A DNA stretch of 39,145 bases from Segatella cerevisiae (GCF_024054555.1 NZ_JAMXLY010000032.1:1-39145); one strand, 5' to 3'; positions 14,704 to 23,248 are shown, counted from the stretch's first letter. Numbers and translations: made by a program. The notes: generated from the sequence alone by a model not told the origin.

Positions 14704-16191
14704 TTATAATTTTTCTGCGATGTGGATTGCCTTGACCAGCGCAGCAAGTTTATTATTACTCTCATTGAGTTCGTATTCATCATTGCTCTTAGCCACGACC
14801 CCACTGCCAGCCTGGAACCAAAGTTCATTATTGCGGCTGATGAACGTCCGGATGACAATAGCCTGGTTCAGGTCACCGTTGAGTCCGATATAACCGATAC
14901 AGCCTCCATAAGCCCCACGATTATGAGGCTCCAACTCACTGATCAGTTGCATGGCACGTACTTTAGGCGCCCCACTGAGCGTGCCTGCAGGGAAAGTATC
15001 AAAAAATTCCCGAATAGGATTTGCACCGTCATTAAGTATGCCGCTCACCCGGCTTCCCAAGTGAATGACATGGCTATAGAACTGCAGGTTCTTGTAGAAA
15101 TCCACTTTCACATCATGGCAATTTCTGGACAGATCGTTCCTCGCCAAGTCAACCAGCATCACATGCTCTGCGTTTTCCTTAGGATCAGTCCTCAGAAATT
15201 CAGCAGCCTTACGATCCTGCTCCTCATCACCGGTGCGCTTCGTCGTACCTGCGATCGGATCGATGTAAGCCCTCTTCCCATCGACCCTATTATGCGTCTC
15301 AGGAGAAGAACCGAAAATGCGGAATCCCCCGAAATCAAAATAGAACAGATAAGGTGAAGGGTTGATTGACCTCAAAGCCCGATAGAGTTTGAAGTCATCC
15401 CCCTCATACTTCTGGCAGAAGCGGCGGGAAATGACGATCTGAAACACATCCCCCCTCAGGCAATGCGCCACACAGCGCCGGATATTCGCCTTATGCTGCT
15501 CATCGGTCAGAGTACTGAAACTCTCCCCCACGGGATGGAAGTCATAAGGTTTTACGGTATCCTTGTTGATGTTACGCATCAGATCAGTTATACGACTCTT
15601 CCCCTCATCCGAAGAAGCCCCGTCCGGCAGAAGAGCGATGACCTCCATCTGATTATTGAAATGGTCAAAGACGACGATATTCTCATAGAAGATATAAAGG
15701 ATGTCAGGGGCATCATTCTTTTTCATGGTCGTATCCTTGACCGGGATATTCTCGAAATAACGTACCGCATTGAAAGAGGTATAGCCGTATACGCCACAGT
15801 AATGGCTGCCCTCACCCTCAACCTTAAAACAACTGAGGAAGTCACTGAAAGCCTTCGCTATCGTCTCCTTGGGCAGATCTTTCAGTTGTCTGGCATTTTC
15901 AGCTGCCTGCCGCACCATATCCTCAGGTTCAGGTCCATCGTATCCCGGCACACTCCTGACCTCCTTAGAGCCGTCAGGGAAAGACATCTCTATTTTTCCA
16001 TGGCTGACAGCGATGCTGGCAATCGGGTGAATACCTATAAAGGACCGGCTGTTTTCCTTGCCATGATAGTCAGAACTTTCCATGAGAGCCGACTGAGGAT
16101 AAAGGTCCCGCAAACGCATATACACGGCTACCGGTGTATAGAGGTCTGCCAGGATCGTATGGGTCGCGGTATGATAATGATAATTCTTCAT
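14704..16191 (-). CDS. trpE: Anthranilate synthase component I
   Basis: The 495-residue enzyme converts chorismate and ammonia to anthranilate. The N-terminal segment LMESSDYHGK (residues 36-45) corresponds to the LLES-type tryptophan feedback site. The chorismate-binding core shows GDVFQIVISRRF, SPYLFYFDFGG, GSSPETHNRV, IAGTTKRTGDEEQD, HVMLVDLARNDL, TFPAGTLSGAPKVRAMQLI and the ending GSGVVAKSNDEYELNESNNK. The length is typical of free-standing TrpE. It begins 33 bp after trpB. Confidence 0.96.
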   Translation of the reverse strand: MKNYHYHTATHTILADLYTPVAVYMRLRDLYPQSALMESSDYHGKENSRSFIGIHPIASIAVSHGKIEMSFPDGSKEVRSVPGYDGPEPEDMVRQAAENARQLKDLPKETIAKAFSDFLSCFKVEGEGSHYCGVYGYTSFNAVRYFENIPVKDTTMKKNDAPDILYIFYENIVVFDHFNNQMEVIALLPDGASSDEGKSRITDLMRNINKDTVKPYDFHPVGESFSTLTDEQHKANIRRCVAHCLRGDVFQIVISRRFCQKYEGDDFKLYRALRSINPSPYLFYFDFGGFRIFGSSPETHNRVDGKRAYIDPIAGTTKRTGDEEQDRKAAEFLRTDPKENAEHVMLVDLARNDLSRNCHDVKVDFYKNLQFYSHVIHLGSRVSGILNDGANPIREFFDTFPAGTLSGAPKVRAMQLISELEPHNRGAYGGCIGYIGLNGDLNQAIVIRTFISRNNELWFQAGSGVVAKSNDEYELNESNNKLAALVKAIHIAEKL

Positions 16192-16224
16192 CTTCGAAAT
16201 ATTTAATATACGGTACTGTTAACT

Positions 16225-17430
16225 TTAGAATTTTCCATATTCTTTAGCCATTGCCTTGTTTTTCAGGTACGTCTCGACATCCTTGTCGCCACGGCCGCTC
16301 ACCGTCAGTACGACGACATCCTCAGGTTTGAATGTCAGTTTCTTCAGTGTTGCCAAGGCATGAGCACTCTCGATAGCCGGGATGATACCCTCGAGACGAG
16401 TCAGTTCATAACCGGCATAAATCGCCTCATCATCATTGATGGCAAGCACTTTCTCCCTGCCCTTTCTCGCCAAGTCAGCATGCATAGGTCCTATGCCCGG
16501 GTAATCCAGTCCTGCGCTGATGGTGAAAGCCTGTTCGATCTGACCGTCGTCAGTCTGCATGACAAGAGTCCGTGCGCCATGAATGATTCCCTCAGTTCCG
16601 CAATGGATCGTCGCTGCGGTATAAGGCGTATCCACACCTTTTCCTCCGGCTTCAGCGAGCACGATTTTCACACGGTCATCATCGATATAATGGTAAATGG
16701 TGCCGGCAGCGTTCGACCCGCCTCCTATACAAGCTATCAGATAGTCAGGATAGTCACGACCGATCTTCTCCTTCAACTGCCATTTAAGTTCTTGGCTGAT
16801 CACACTTTGCATTTTCGCCACGATATCAGGATAAGGATGCGGCCCCATAGTAGACCCTACAAGATAATAAGTATTTTCAGGATGACAGCACCAGTCACGA
16901 ATAGCGGCAGAGCAAGCATCGCTCAAAGTCATGTTGCCTGTTGTGACGGGATGTACGCGGGCACCCAGCATCCTCATCCGTTCGACATTCGTATGCTGTC
17001 GCTGCACATCAGTTTGACCCATGAATATCTCGCACTCCATATTCATCAAGGCGCAGACAGTCGCAGTGGCCACCCCATGTTGACCGGCACCGGTCTCAGC
17101 GATCACGCGCGTCTTCCCCATCTTACGTGCCAAGAGGATCTGTCCGACCGTATTATTGATCTTATGGGCACCCGTATGATTGAGGTCCTCACGCTTCAGG
17201 TACAACCGACAACCATATTTCTCACTCATGCGCTTCGCATAATAAAGAGGTGAAGGTCGCCCGACATAGTCTTTCAACAGAGATTCATACTCGCTCTTGA
17301 ACTCCTCACTCTCCATGATCGGGCGATAAGCATTCTGCAAGTCTGTCACACATTTATAAAGGATTTCCGGTACATACGCTCCTCCGAACTTCCCGAAGAA
17401 GCCATTCTCGTCAACTTGATATTTCTTCAT
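16225..17430 (-). CDS. trpB: Tryptophan synthase beta chain
   Basis: The 401-residue PLP enzyme joins indole and serine. Lys90 in EDLNHTGAHKINNT is the PLP Schiff-base lysine, and CIGGGSNAAGTIYHY is the phosphate-binding glycine loop. ETGAGQHGVATA and SAGLDYPGIGPMHADL are conserved signatures. It is the standard TrpB1 type (starts YQVDENGFFGKFGGAYVPE). It lies 88 bp downstream of trpA and 33 bp upstream of trpE, so trpA and trpB are adjacent but in A-then-B order. Confidence 0.97.
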   Translation of the reverse strand: MKKYQVDENGFFGKFGGAYVPEILYKCVTDLQNAYRPIMESEEFKSEYESLLKDYVGRPSPLYYAKRMSEKYGCRLYLKREDLNHTGAHKINNTVGQILLARKMGKTRVIAETGAGQHGVATATVCALMNMECEIFMGQTDVQRQHTNVERMRMLGARVHPVTTGNMTLSDACSAAIRDWCCHPENTYYLVGSTMGPHPYPDIVAKMQSVISQELKWQLKEKIGRDYPDYLIACIGGGSNAAGTIYHYIDDDRVKIVLAEAGGKGVDTPYTAATIHCGTEGIIHGARTLVMQTDDGQIEQAFTISAGLDYPGIGPMHADLARKGREKVLAINDDEAIYAGYELTRLEGIIPAIESAHALATLKKLTFKPEDVVVLTVSGRGDKDVETYLKNKAMAKEYGKF

Positions 17431-17518
17431 GATTAATTCTGTTTATCCGTTCTGTCTCCCGACTTTCACGACAACAGCAACGCAAGTCCGCCATCGTCAA
17501 GTGCAGGAACGATTTCAA

Positions 17519-18295
17519 TTAATGTTCCAAGGCCTCATAGAGCCGATCCATAGCCTGATCAGGATCACCTGTCTCATTGAGCAAACTCACGAATTTTGAA
17601 CCGATAATTGCACCTGCGGCATTATCCTGAGCACTCTTCAGGGTCTGCTTATTGCTGATGCCAAAACCTATCATCCGCGGGTTTCTCAGATTCATCGCAT
17701 TGATCCGGTTGAAATAAGCCAGTTTGGCATCGCCGAAATTGCTCTGAGCGCCTGTGATGCTCGCACTCGACACCATATATATAAAGCCTTCCGTATGGTC
17801 ATCGATGAAGTGTATCCGCTCCTCGCTAGTTTCCGGAGAGATCATCATGATGACCCGGACATCATACCTGTCGGCTATCGGTTTGACATCTTCCTGATAA
17901 TCCTTAAAAGGCAAATCAGGGATAATGCAGCCACTGACGCCACATTCCACACAACTCTTGAAGAAGTTTTCGAAACCATAGTGCATGATGACATTCAGAT
18001 ACCCCATCAGGACAAGTGGAATATTCACCTGATCCTTGATGGCCTTCAACTGCCCGAAGAGTTTTTTCAGTGTCATTCCATTCTTGAGGGCAACTGTTCC
18101 GGCAGACTGGATGACAGGGCCGTCAGCGAGAGGATCACTGAAAGGAATCCCGACCTCGATCATATCTATCCCCCGTTTTTGCAAGGTCAGGATGACCTTT
18201 CCGGTCATCTCCAACTTCGGACAACCGGCACAGAAATACAAAGAGAGTAATTTACGGTCTCCCCGATTTCGAAACAATTCATTGATTTTGTTCAT
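17519..18295 (-). CDS. trpA: Tryptophan synthase alpha chain
   Basis: The TIM-barrel enzyme cleaves indole-3-glycerol phosphate and channels indole to TrpB. Numbering from the Met at 18295 (MNKINELF, the usual TrpA start), the catalytic pair is Glu47 in IDMIEVGIPFSDP and Asp58 in LADGP. CIIPDLPFKDY and GFIYMVSSASITGAQ are also conserved. The frame stays open upstream to a Met at 18328 and a TTG at 18361, but those add residues atypical for the family. Length from 18295 is 258 residues. It follows trpF by ~82 bp. Confidence 0.95.
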   Translation of the reverse strand: MNKINELFRNRGDRKLLSLYFCAGCPKLEMTGKVILTLQKRGIDMIEVGIPFSDPLADGPVIQSAGTVALKNGMTLKKLFGQLKAIKDQVNIPLVLMGYLNVIMHYGFENFFKSCVECGVSGCIIPDLPFKDYQEDVKPIADRYDVRVIMMISPETSEERIHFIDDHTEGFIYMVSSASITGAQSNFGDAKLAYFNRINAMNLRNPRMIGFGISNKQTLKSAQDNAAGAIIGSKFVSLLNETGDPDQAMDRLYEALEH

Positions 18296-18377
18296 ATTTC
18301 CTAGATTAATATTTTTATTCGTTTTCATATTCCTCAAGTGCAGTCCCTTATCCCGCTGCAACCTGTCCCTTTAGAAC

Positions 18378-19034
18378 TCAACTCCGGACCTGCTCTATAA
18401 AAGTCTGCAACTTATCAATATCTTTCAGGGCGGGAGAGATCTCAAAGCGACTGTTCAAATCGATACCGGCAAACTTCGGATGATGGAAAGACCTGACACG
18501 CGCGGCATCTTCAGGACCTATCCCACCGCTGAGCAGGAAGGGCGTATCTCCATCATAGCCATCCAAGACAGACCAGTCAAAATGTCTGCCGCTGCCACCT
18601 GCAGAGTTGCATTTGGTATCAAAGAGAAAATAGTCCACCGCTCCCTCATAAACCTTATACCGATCAACGTCAGCCGGTTCCTTGACAGAAATTGCCTTGA
18701 TGAGTTTGATGCCCGGACAAATATCAGGGTCAAGAGTTTTCCTCAGATTCTCACACAACACGCGAGACTCCTGACCGTGCAACTGGATGGCTGTCAAGCC
18801 ATAATCGTAAATAGCCCTGATCATCTTCTGAGGCATCTCATCGACAAACACCCCCACTCTCTCAGGTTTTCCATCCCCCGCAGTATCCCCTTTGGAAAGC
18901 TTTGGGAAATTCGGATTAGCCAAGACATACCTAGGACTTTTAGGGAAAAAAATGAATCCCATCAAGTCAATATCCAGTTGAGATACCGCACGGATATTTG
19001 CAACGTCACGCAAGCCACAGACCTTTATTTTCAT
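18378..19034 (-). CDS. trpF: Phosphoribosylanthranilate isomerase
   Basis: The 218-residue TIM barrel carries out the Amadori rearrangement of phosphoribosylanthranilate. The N-terminal MKIKVCGLRD holds the general base Cys6; this Met at 19034 was chosen over one at 19070 because family members begin here. Other signatures are LMGFIFFPKSPRYV, VGVFVDEMP, AIQLHGQES, the LFDTKCNSAGGSGRHFDWSV loop with the catalytic Asp, and LLSGGIGPEDA. It is encoded separately from trpC. Confidence 0.95.
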   Translation of the reverse strand: MKIKVCGLRDVANIRAVSQLDIDLMGFIFFPKSPRYVLANPNFPKLSKGDTAGDGKPERVGVFVDEMPQKMIRAIYDYGLTAIQLHGQESRVLCENLRKTLDPDICPGIKLIKAISVKEPADVDRYKVYEGAVDYFLFDTKCNSAGGSGRHFDWSVLDGYDGDTPFLLSGGIGPEDAARVRSFHHPKFAGIDLNSRFEISPALKDIDKLQTFIEQVRS

Positions 19035-19131
19035 GCTGTTATCATTTTTCGTATCAGTTATACCGACCATTTCCTACGAGCATAAGACCGACAGGAAACA
19101 GGAGCAGATCAAATGCCCTTCCAGAGTCAAG

Positions 19132-19956
19132 TCAGCGAGCCTGCCTTGCCCTGCACTGAGCGATGAAGTCAGCCAAAGCCTTCCCCGGCTCAGCCTCTTT
19201 CATGAAATACTCACCCATCAGAAAGCCGTTGAAACCGACCTGACGGAGGCGCTCTACAGTCTTGGCATCATGAATGCCACTTTCACTGACCTTACAAACC
19301 TGCTCAGGCAGACGACTGACGAGTTTTATGCTGCTTTTCACATTCGTATGGAACGTCCCAAGATGACGGTTGTTGATCCCATACATGTCAGGTTCCAAGT
19401 CGACATAGTCGAAGTCACGTTCCTGATGCATCTCCAATAGGACTTCCAATCCCAGTTCATGAGCCTTGTGCAACAAACCCCGGCATTCCTCTTTCGTCAG
19501 ATCTGCTGCAATAAGCAGGACAGCAGAAGCTCCGCACAACCGGGCCTGAAAGAGTTGGTATTCATCTATGATGAAATTCTTATACAAGATCGGGATCGTC
19601 ACTCCCACAGCCCTCGCCTGCCGGATAAACTCATCATCACCTCCGAAATACTTCATGTCTGTCAGGATGCTCAGCGCCGCAGCACCATTCTCCTGATAGG
19701 CAATGGTCACCTCTGACGGTTTCGCATCCCGATGGATCCAACCCTTACTGGGAGACTTCCGCTTGAATTCACTGATAATGCCAGTGTCGGATGCCATCAA
19801 GGCCTTGCGCATGGAACAGACAGGTGAAGCAAACTTTTCCAGATCCTGCATCTTCTGTTCGACCATATTGTAAAGGTTCTCAGGAGTGATGATTTGTTTG
19901 AATTCATCCACCTCCAAGCGCTTATGAGCCACTATTTCTTCTAATATATCCGCCAT
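19132..19956 (-). CDS. trpC: Indole-3-glycerol phosphate synthase
   Basis: The 274-residue TIM barrel forms indole-3-glycerol phosphate. Signatures are ISEFKRKSPSKGWI (Glu63, Lys65), ALSILTDMKYFGG, PILYKNFIIDEYQ with catalytic Lys126, VLLEMHQERDFD, GINNRHLGTF and KVSESGIHDAKTV. The catalytic block reads LYKNF where many members have LRKDF; the lysine is kept, so activity is expected. Stand-alone, not fused to trpF. It is 107 bp downstream of trpD. Confidence 0.95.
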   Translation of the reverse strand: MADILEEIVAHKRLEVDEFKQIITPENLYNMVEQKMQDLEKFASPVCSMRKALMASDTGIISEFKRKSPSKGWIHRDAKPSEVTIAYQENGAAALSILTDMKYFGGDDEFIRQARAVGVTIPILYKNFIIDEYQLFQARLCGASAVLLIAADLTKEECRGLLHKAHELGLEVLLEMHQERDFDYVDLEPDMYGINNRHLGTFHTNVKSSIKLVSRLPEQVCKVSESGIHDAKTVERLRQVGFNGFLMGEYFMKEAEPGKALADFIAQCRARQAR

Positions 19957-20063
19957 TTCTCAAGTTTTAAAGTCAGGAAAAACATTTCCAAAAGCCATTG
20001 CACGGTCTTATTCCGATTCAGAATTTACAGTCAGGATAATACCGGCGATGCCTTCAACTGATG

Positions 20064-21068
20064 TCATTGATTAAGTTCCTTAAATTTCCGGAAGGCAGCG
20101 AGAGCCTTGCCACTGTCGATGCTGTCGCGGGCGATCTCAATACATTCGGGGATACTCTTCTTCCCCTTCTCCATAGTTTGGATGCCAAAGGCAGCATTGA
20201 TCATGACGACATTCTTCTGTCCGGGCAAGGCCTTGTTTTCCAACACATTGTCAAATATGCGGGCAGCCTCTTCCTGAGTAGCACCAGCCACCAGTTCTTC
20301 AGGTTTGGTCAACTCAAACCCGAAATCTGCAGGTTTGAAAACTTTTTCATAGTTGTTTGTAGCCACCTTGAAGTCACCGGTCAAACTGATCTCGTCATAT
20401 TTATCAATACTGTTGACAATGGCGAAATCGATGCCCAACTTCTGATAGACCTGTTGGTAAAGTCTCATCTGATTCAGGTTAGCTACACCCAAGACCTGAC
20501 ACTTCGGACGACTGGGATTGACCAACGGACCGAGCAGATTGAAAACAGTCGGAAACTGAAGTGCTTTTCTCAACGGACCAACAAACTTCATAGCCTTCGC
20601 AAAGAGTTGGGCATGAAGATAGACGATATTAGACCCTTCCAAACTCCGGTTGAGTTTGGCATTATCCGCAGTAAAGACGATGCCATGATTCTTGATGACA
20701 TTAGACGCGCCACTCACGGAAGTAGCAGCAAAATTGCCATGCTTGGCAACTTTATAGCCGGCACCGGCAATCACGAAACAAGAAGTAGTGGAAATGTTGA
20801 AAGTATTCTTTTGATCCCCACCTGTACCCACGACATCCACATAGCGGTCACTATCAAGTTTTACAGGTACCCCTGTAGCCAGGATACCGTCACGGAAGCC
20901 GAGCAACTCGTCCACGCTTACGCCACGCATCTGCAGTGCTGTCAGCAAAGCAGCGATCTGAGCTTCAGGATAAGCTTCCTTGGTAATCCCGATGATGATG
21001 TTCTTCGTCTCTTCACGGGTCAACTCTTCATGATTCAGCATTTTTGCCAGAATGTTCTTCATTTCCAT
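20064..21068 (-). CDS. trpD: Anthranilate phosphoribosyltransferase
   Basis: The 334-residue enzyme transfers phosphoribose from PRPP to anthranilate. The PRPP-binding loop is VVGTGGDQKNTFNIST (GTGGD at 81-85). The KHGN segment (109-112) and VSGASNVIKNHG follow; many family members have KHGNRAVSSKSGSAD here, and the divergence fits what I recall for Bacteroidetes TrpD. Initiation could be at Met1 or Met3. It is the first structural gene of the operon and lies ~100 bp downstream of the attenuator hairpin. Confidence 0.95.
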   Translation of the reverse strand: MEMKNILAKMLNHEELTREETKNIIIGITKEAYPEAQIAALLTALQMRGVSVDELLGFRDGILATGVPVKLDSDRYVDVVGTGGDQKNTFNISTTSCFVIAGAGYKVAKHGNFAATSVSGASNVIKNHGIVFTADNAKLNRSLEGSNIVYLHAQLFAKAMKFVGPLRKALQFPTVFNLLGPLVNPSRPKCQVLGVANLNQMRLYQQVYQKLGIDFAIVNSIDKYDEISLTGDFKVATNNYEKVFKPADFGFELTKPEELVAGATQEEAARIFDNVLENKALPGQKNVVMINAAFGIQTMEKGKKSIPECIEIARDSIDSGKALAAFRKFKELNQ

Positions 21069-21171
21069 AGTTCTGTTCTCCTTTATTATGTGATTAATAT
21101 TTTTATTCCGTTCCCTTGTCTACACTCCGATAGCCCATCCCGGATCTTACTCACCGAATAAGCATGAAAAG

Positions 21172-21204
21172 AAAAAAGGCCTGTCGCAAGAACGACAGGC
21201 CTTT
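21172..21204 (-). terminator. trp attenuator terminator
   Basis: On the minus strand a 12-bp perfect stem (plus 21193-21204 with 21175-21186, loop TTCTTG) is followed by a run of T, partly shared with the stem. It lies between the Trp-rich leader peptide and trpD. CGAGCAGCC (plus 21227-21235) can pair with GGCCTGTCG of its 5' arm (eight pairs, two single bulges) as an antiterminator. The same CGAGCAGCC region can instead pair upstream with GGCGTAACTCA next to the Trp codons. Confidence 0.9.
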
Positions 21205-21237
21205 ATTTCTTTGAAGATATCTACACGGCTGCTCGAC

Positions 21238-21297
21238 TCACGACTGATTTAATCTTGAGTTACGCCACCACCATGCTAAAACGACGATATTCTTCAT
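21238..21297 (-). CDS. trpL: trp operon leader peptide
   Basis: The 19-residue frame reads MKNIVVLAWWWRNSRLNQS, starting at ATG 21297 and ending TGA at 21238. Three consecutive Trp codons mark it as an attenuation leader: ribosome stalling at low Trp-tRNA would leave the downstream antiterminator free to form. It lies between a consensus promoter and the attenuator hairpin, upstream of trpD. Confidence 0.92.
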   Translation of the reverse strand: MKNIVVLAWWWRNSRLNQS

Positions 21298-21371
21298 TTA
21301 TTTTTCTTGATATATGACCATCCTCCCACTTGACAAACATTGTCAGAGTTGTTCGAGGACAATTTCTTCAT
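21294..21371 (-). CDS. Possible upstream ORF overlapping the trp leader peptide
   Basis: An ATG at 21371 opens 25 codons (start MKKLSSNNSDNVCQVGGW) whose TGA overlaps the leader-peptide ATG as ATGA. It contains one Trp codon. The predicted transcript start is only ~5 nt upstream, so translation is uncertain. If real, it could couple translation into the leader peptide. Confidence 0.3.
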   Translation of the reverse strand: MKKLSSNNSDNVCQVGGWSYIKKNK

Positions 21372-21381
21372 TTCACATCTG

Positions 21382-21412
21382 CAAATATATCACTTTAAAT
21401 TTAAATAACCAA
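21382..21412 (-). promoter_or_regulatory. Consensus promoter of the trp operon
   Basis: On the minus strand TTG (plus 21410-21412) is separated by 20 bp from TATATTTG (plus 21382-21389), matching the Bacteroidetes pattern. Transcription would start near 21376, about 80 nt before the Trp-rich leader peptide. Confidence 0.8.
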
Positions 21413-21621
21413 CAATTTGAAAGAAAAATTACTGATAAATATATATTTTTTCATTCTGGCAAAGGTTAAAGTTACATTCACCTTATTATATAAGAAAAAC
21501 GCCATTGACATTTACACATACACAAAAGCGTCAATATCTGTGATTATTTCTGATCAAACCATGTGGAATCTTCCTTTTAGTGTAATAATATACTCGTATG
21601 TGCGTTAAAATACTATATAAC

Positions 21622-21792
21622 ATGAATAAAGGAATGCTTATGAAGAATCCTATACATAACATGGATAAGGAACAGATCGCCTGCAAGTCACTTCATCCTT
21701 CGGAAAGGACGCTCAATCTGATCAGGCAGATCGCCTACACTTATCAAGTGATCAGTCTGAACGGCAGAAAAGAAGTAATATGCCTGAACTGA
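21622..21792 (+). CDS. Small conserved-looking protein upstream of rpe
   Basis: The frame encodes ~56 residues from the ATG at 21622 (further in-frame starts at 21598, 21634 and 21640 are possible). The C-terminal half LHPSERTLNLIRQIAYTYQV...KEVICLN looks like the short Bacteroidales proteins with a PSxxTLxxIRQxAYTY core that I recall as uncharacterised. It has no signal peptide and is probably cytoplasmic. It ends 26 bp before the preferred rpe start, so the two may be co-transcribed. Function unknown. Confidence 0.55.
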   Translation: MNKGMLMKNPIHNMDKEQIACKSLHPSERTLNLIRQIAYTYQVISLNGRKEVICLN

Positions 21793-21818
21793 ACGAACGA
21801 ACTATTTCCAAGAGCAAA

Positions 21819-22481
21819 ATGAAAACGATGGTATCCCCCTCACTCCTCTCTGCGAATTTCCTCGACCTGAAAGGAGAAATAGAAATGATCAATCAGAGCG
21901 AAGCTGACTGGCTGCATTTAGACGTTATGGATGGAGTCTTCGTACCCAATATCAGTTTCGGTTTCCCCATCATCCAAGCGATCAGCACGATCTGCAAGAA
22001 ACCCCTTGACGCACACCTCATGATCGTGCACCCAGAACGTTATATCCACCAAACAGCAGATGCGGGGGCAATGATGATGAACATCCACTATGAGGCATGT
22101 ACACATCTCCACCGTGCCATTCAGCAAATCCATGATGCCGGCATGAAGGCAGGAGTCACCCTGAACCCGTCTACACCGGTGTGCATGCTCGAAGACATTA
22201 TCGGAGATGTGGATATGGTACTGTTAATGGGGGTGAATCCGGGATTCGGAGGTCAGAAATTCATTGAGAATACCATCAAAAAAGTGGTACGTATCAAGCA
22301 CCTGATCAGTGCTTCAGGCAGTCAGGCGCTCATCGAAGTGGACGGCGGCGTATCAGCTGCAACGGCTCCCCGACTGGTCAATGCCGGAACGAATATTCTG
22401 GTCAGCGGGAGTTATATTTTCAAAAGTCCGAACCCGCTTCAGACCATCCATGAGTTAAAGACTCTCGGAGCGACCCTGTAA
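21819..22481 (+). CDS. rpe: Ribulose-phosphate 3-epimerase
   Basis: The 220-residue TIM barrel interconverts ribulose 5-phosphate and xylulose 5-phosphate in the pentose phosphate pathway. Signatures are MVSPSLLSANFLDL, DWLHLDVMDGVFVPNISFG (metal-binding His and Asp), DAHLMIVHPERYI, LLMGVNPGFGGQKFI, IEVDGGVSAATAP and LVSGSYIF. The ATG at 21819 (MKTMVSPSLL) was chosen because it matches family N-termini; an in-frame ATG at 21780 adds 13 residues overlapping the preceding small gene. Confidence 0.95.
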   Translation: MKTMVSPSLLSANFLDLKGEIEMINQSEADWLHLDVMDGVFVPNISFGFPIIQAISTICKKPLDAHLMIVHPERYIHQTADAGAMMMNIHYEACTHLHRAIQQIHDAGMKAGVTLNPSTPVCMLEDIIGDVDMVLLMGVNPGFGGQKFIENTIKKVVRIKHLISASGSQALIEVDGGVSAATAPRLVNAGTNILVSGSYIFKSPNPLQTIHELKTLGATL

Positions 22482-22499
22482 AAAGATATATCAGCAATA

Positions 22500-22544
22500 G
22501 ACTTTCCGATATGGATTCAACACGAATCCCAAAACCGGAAAGTC
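22500..22544. terminator. Shared hairpin between convergent rpe and sigma-factor genes
   Basis: GACTTTCCG (22500-22508) pairs with CGGAAAGTC (22536-22544), with a nested GGATTC-aacac-GAATCC. It lies between converging genes and overlaps the stop codon of the sigma factor. T tracts are weak on both sides, so it may be a bidirectional but inefficient terminator. Confidence 0.5.
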
Positions 22545-23163
22545 ACTTCAGTTGTAACTCCAGATGATAATCTTTGACCATCTTCCTCAAGTTCACAAGC
22601 GCGTATCTCATACGTCCCAGACTGGTATTGATGCTGACATTCGTCAGTACGGAAATCTGCTTGAATGTCAGTTTCTGATAATAACGCAAGAATACGACCT
22701 CGCGCTGGACAGGAGGAAGAAGTTCGATCATATTTTTAATATCATGCATCACCTGATGGTGCATGATATCATTTTCAATATTATCCGGAGCCATCGTATC
22801 CCCGATATAATCCGGAAAATCATAACCTTCAAGGGTATCTACGATCTTTCTGGTCTTCTTTCTGCGGTACCAGTCGATGATCACATTATGGGCAATACGT
22901 ATACACCACGCCCCGAATTTTCCGGAAGAAGCATATTTGCCCTCATGTAATTTGCGGATAACCTTGACGAATGTTTCCTGAAAGACATCATCGGCTACAT
23001 TCTGATCACCCACCCAAAACAAGATATACGAGAAGAGACTCGACTGGTTACGCGAAAGCAACAAATCGAATGCTCTGTTATTTCCCGCAACGTAAGACAT
23101 AGCCAGTTCCTCGTCACTCATGTCCTCCAAATGCTTTGGTATTGGTTGGTTTTGTTCAGACAT
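22543..23163 (-). CDS. ECF-type RNA polymerase sigma factor
   Basis: The 206-residue protein has sigma region 2 (about residues 27-95: AFDLLLSRNQSSLFSYILFWVGDQNVADDVFQETFVKVIRKL, then GAWCIRIAHNVIIDWYRR). Sigma region 4 follows (about 140-195: MIELLPPVQREVVFLRYYQKLTFKQISVLTNVSINTSLGRMRYALVNLRK). No sigma-3 domain is present, as in group 4 sigma factors. No anti-sigma gene is adjacent: it is monocistronic and convergent with rpe, so its control must lie elsewhere. A consensus housekeeping promoter lies ~55 bp upstream. Confidence 0.93.
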   Translation of the reverse strand: MSEQNQPIPKHLEDMSDEELAMSYVAGNNRAFDLLLSRNQSSLFSYILFWVGDQNVADDVFQETFVKVIRKLHEGKYASSGKFGAWCIRIAHNVIIDWYRRKKTRKIVDTLEGYDFPDYIGDTMAPDNIENDIMHHQVMHDIKNMIELLPPVQREVVFLRYYQKLTFKQISVLTNVSINTSLGRMRYALVNLRKMVKDYHLELQLK

Positions 23164-23216
23164 TAATATGACCTTAGATTTTGAATAGATAGTCCTTCAT
23201 CTGTGTTTGACTACTG

Positions 23217-23248
23217 CAAATATAGATTTTTTTTTCATTTTGACCAAA
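23217..23248 (-). promoter_or_regulatory. Consensus promoter of the ECF sigma-factor gene
   Basis: TTTG (plus 23245-23248), 20 bp, then TATATTTG (plus 23217-23224) on the minus strand match the consensus exactly. The leader to the ATG at 23163 would be about 50 nt. Confidence 0.75.

Noticed and set aside
14619..14858. 79-codon minus-strand frame spanning the trpE-trpG junction
   Set aside because: It overlaps the well-supported C-terminus of trpE in another frame and has no ribosome site or homology.
21417..21608. 63-codon AT-rich plus-strand frame next to the trp promoter
   Set aside because: Starts with a non-ATG codon, composition simply reflects AT-rich DNA, and it has no motif. The region fits better as divergent promoter sequence.
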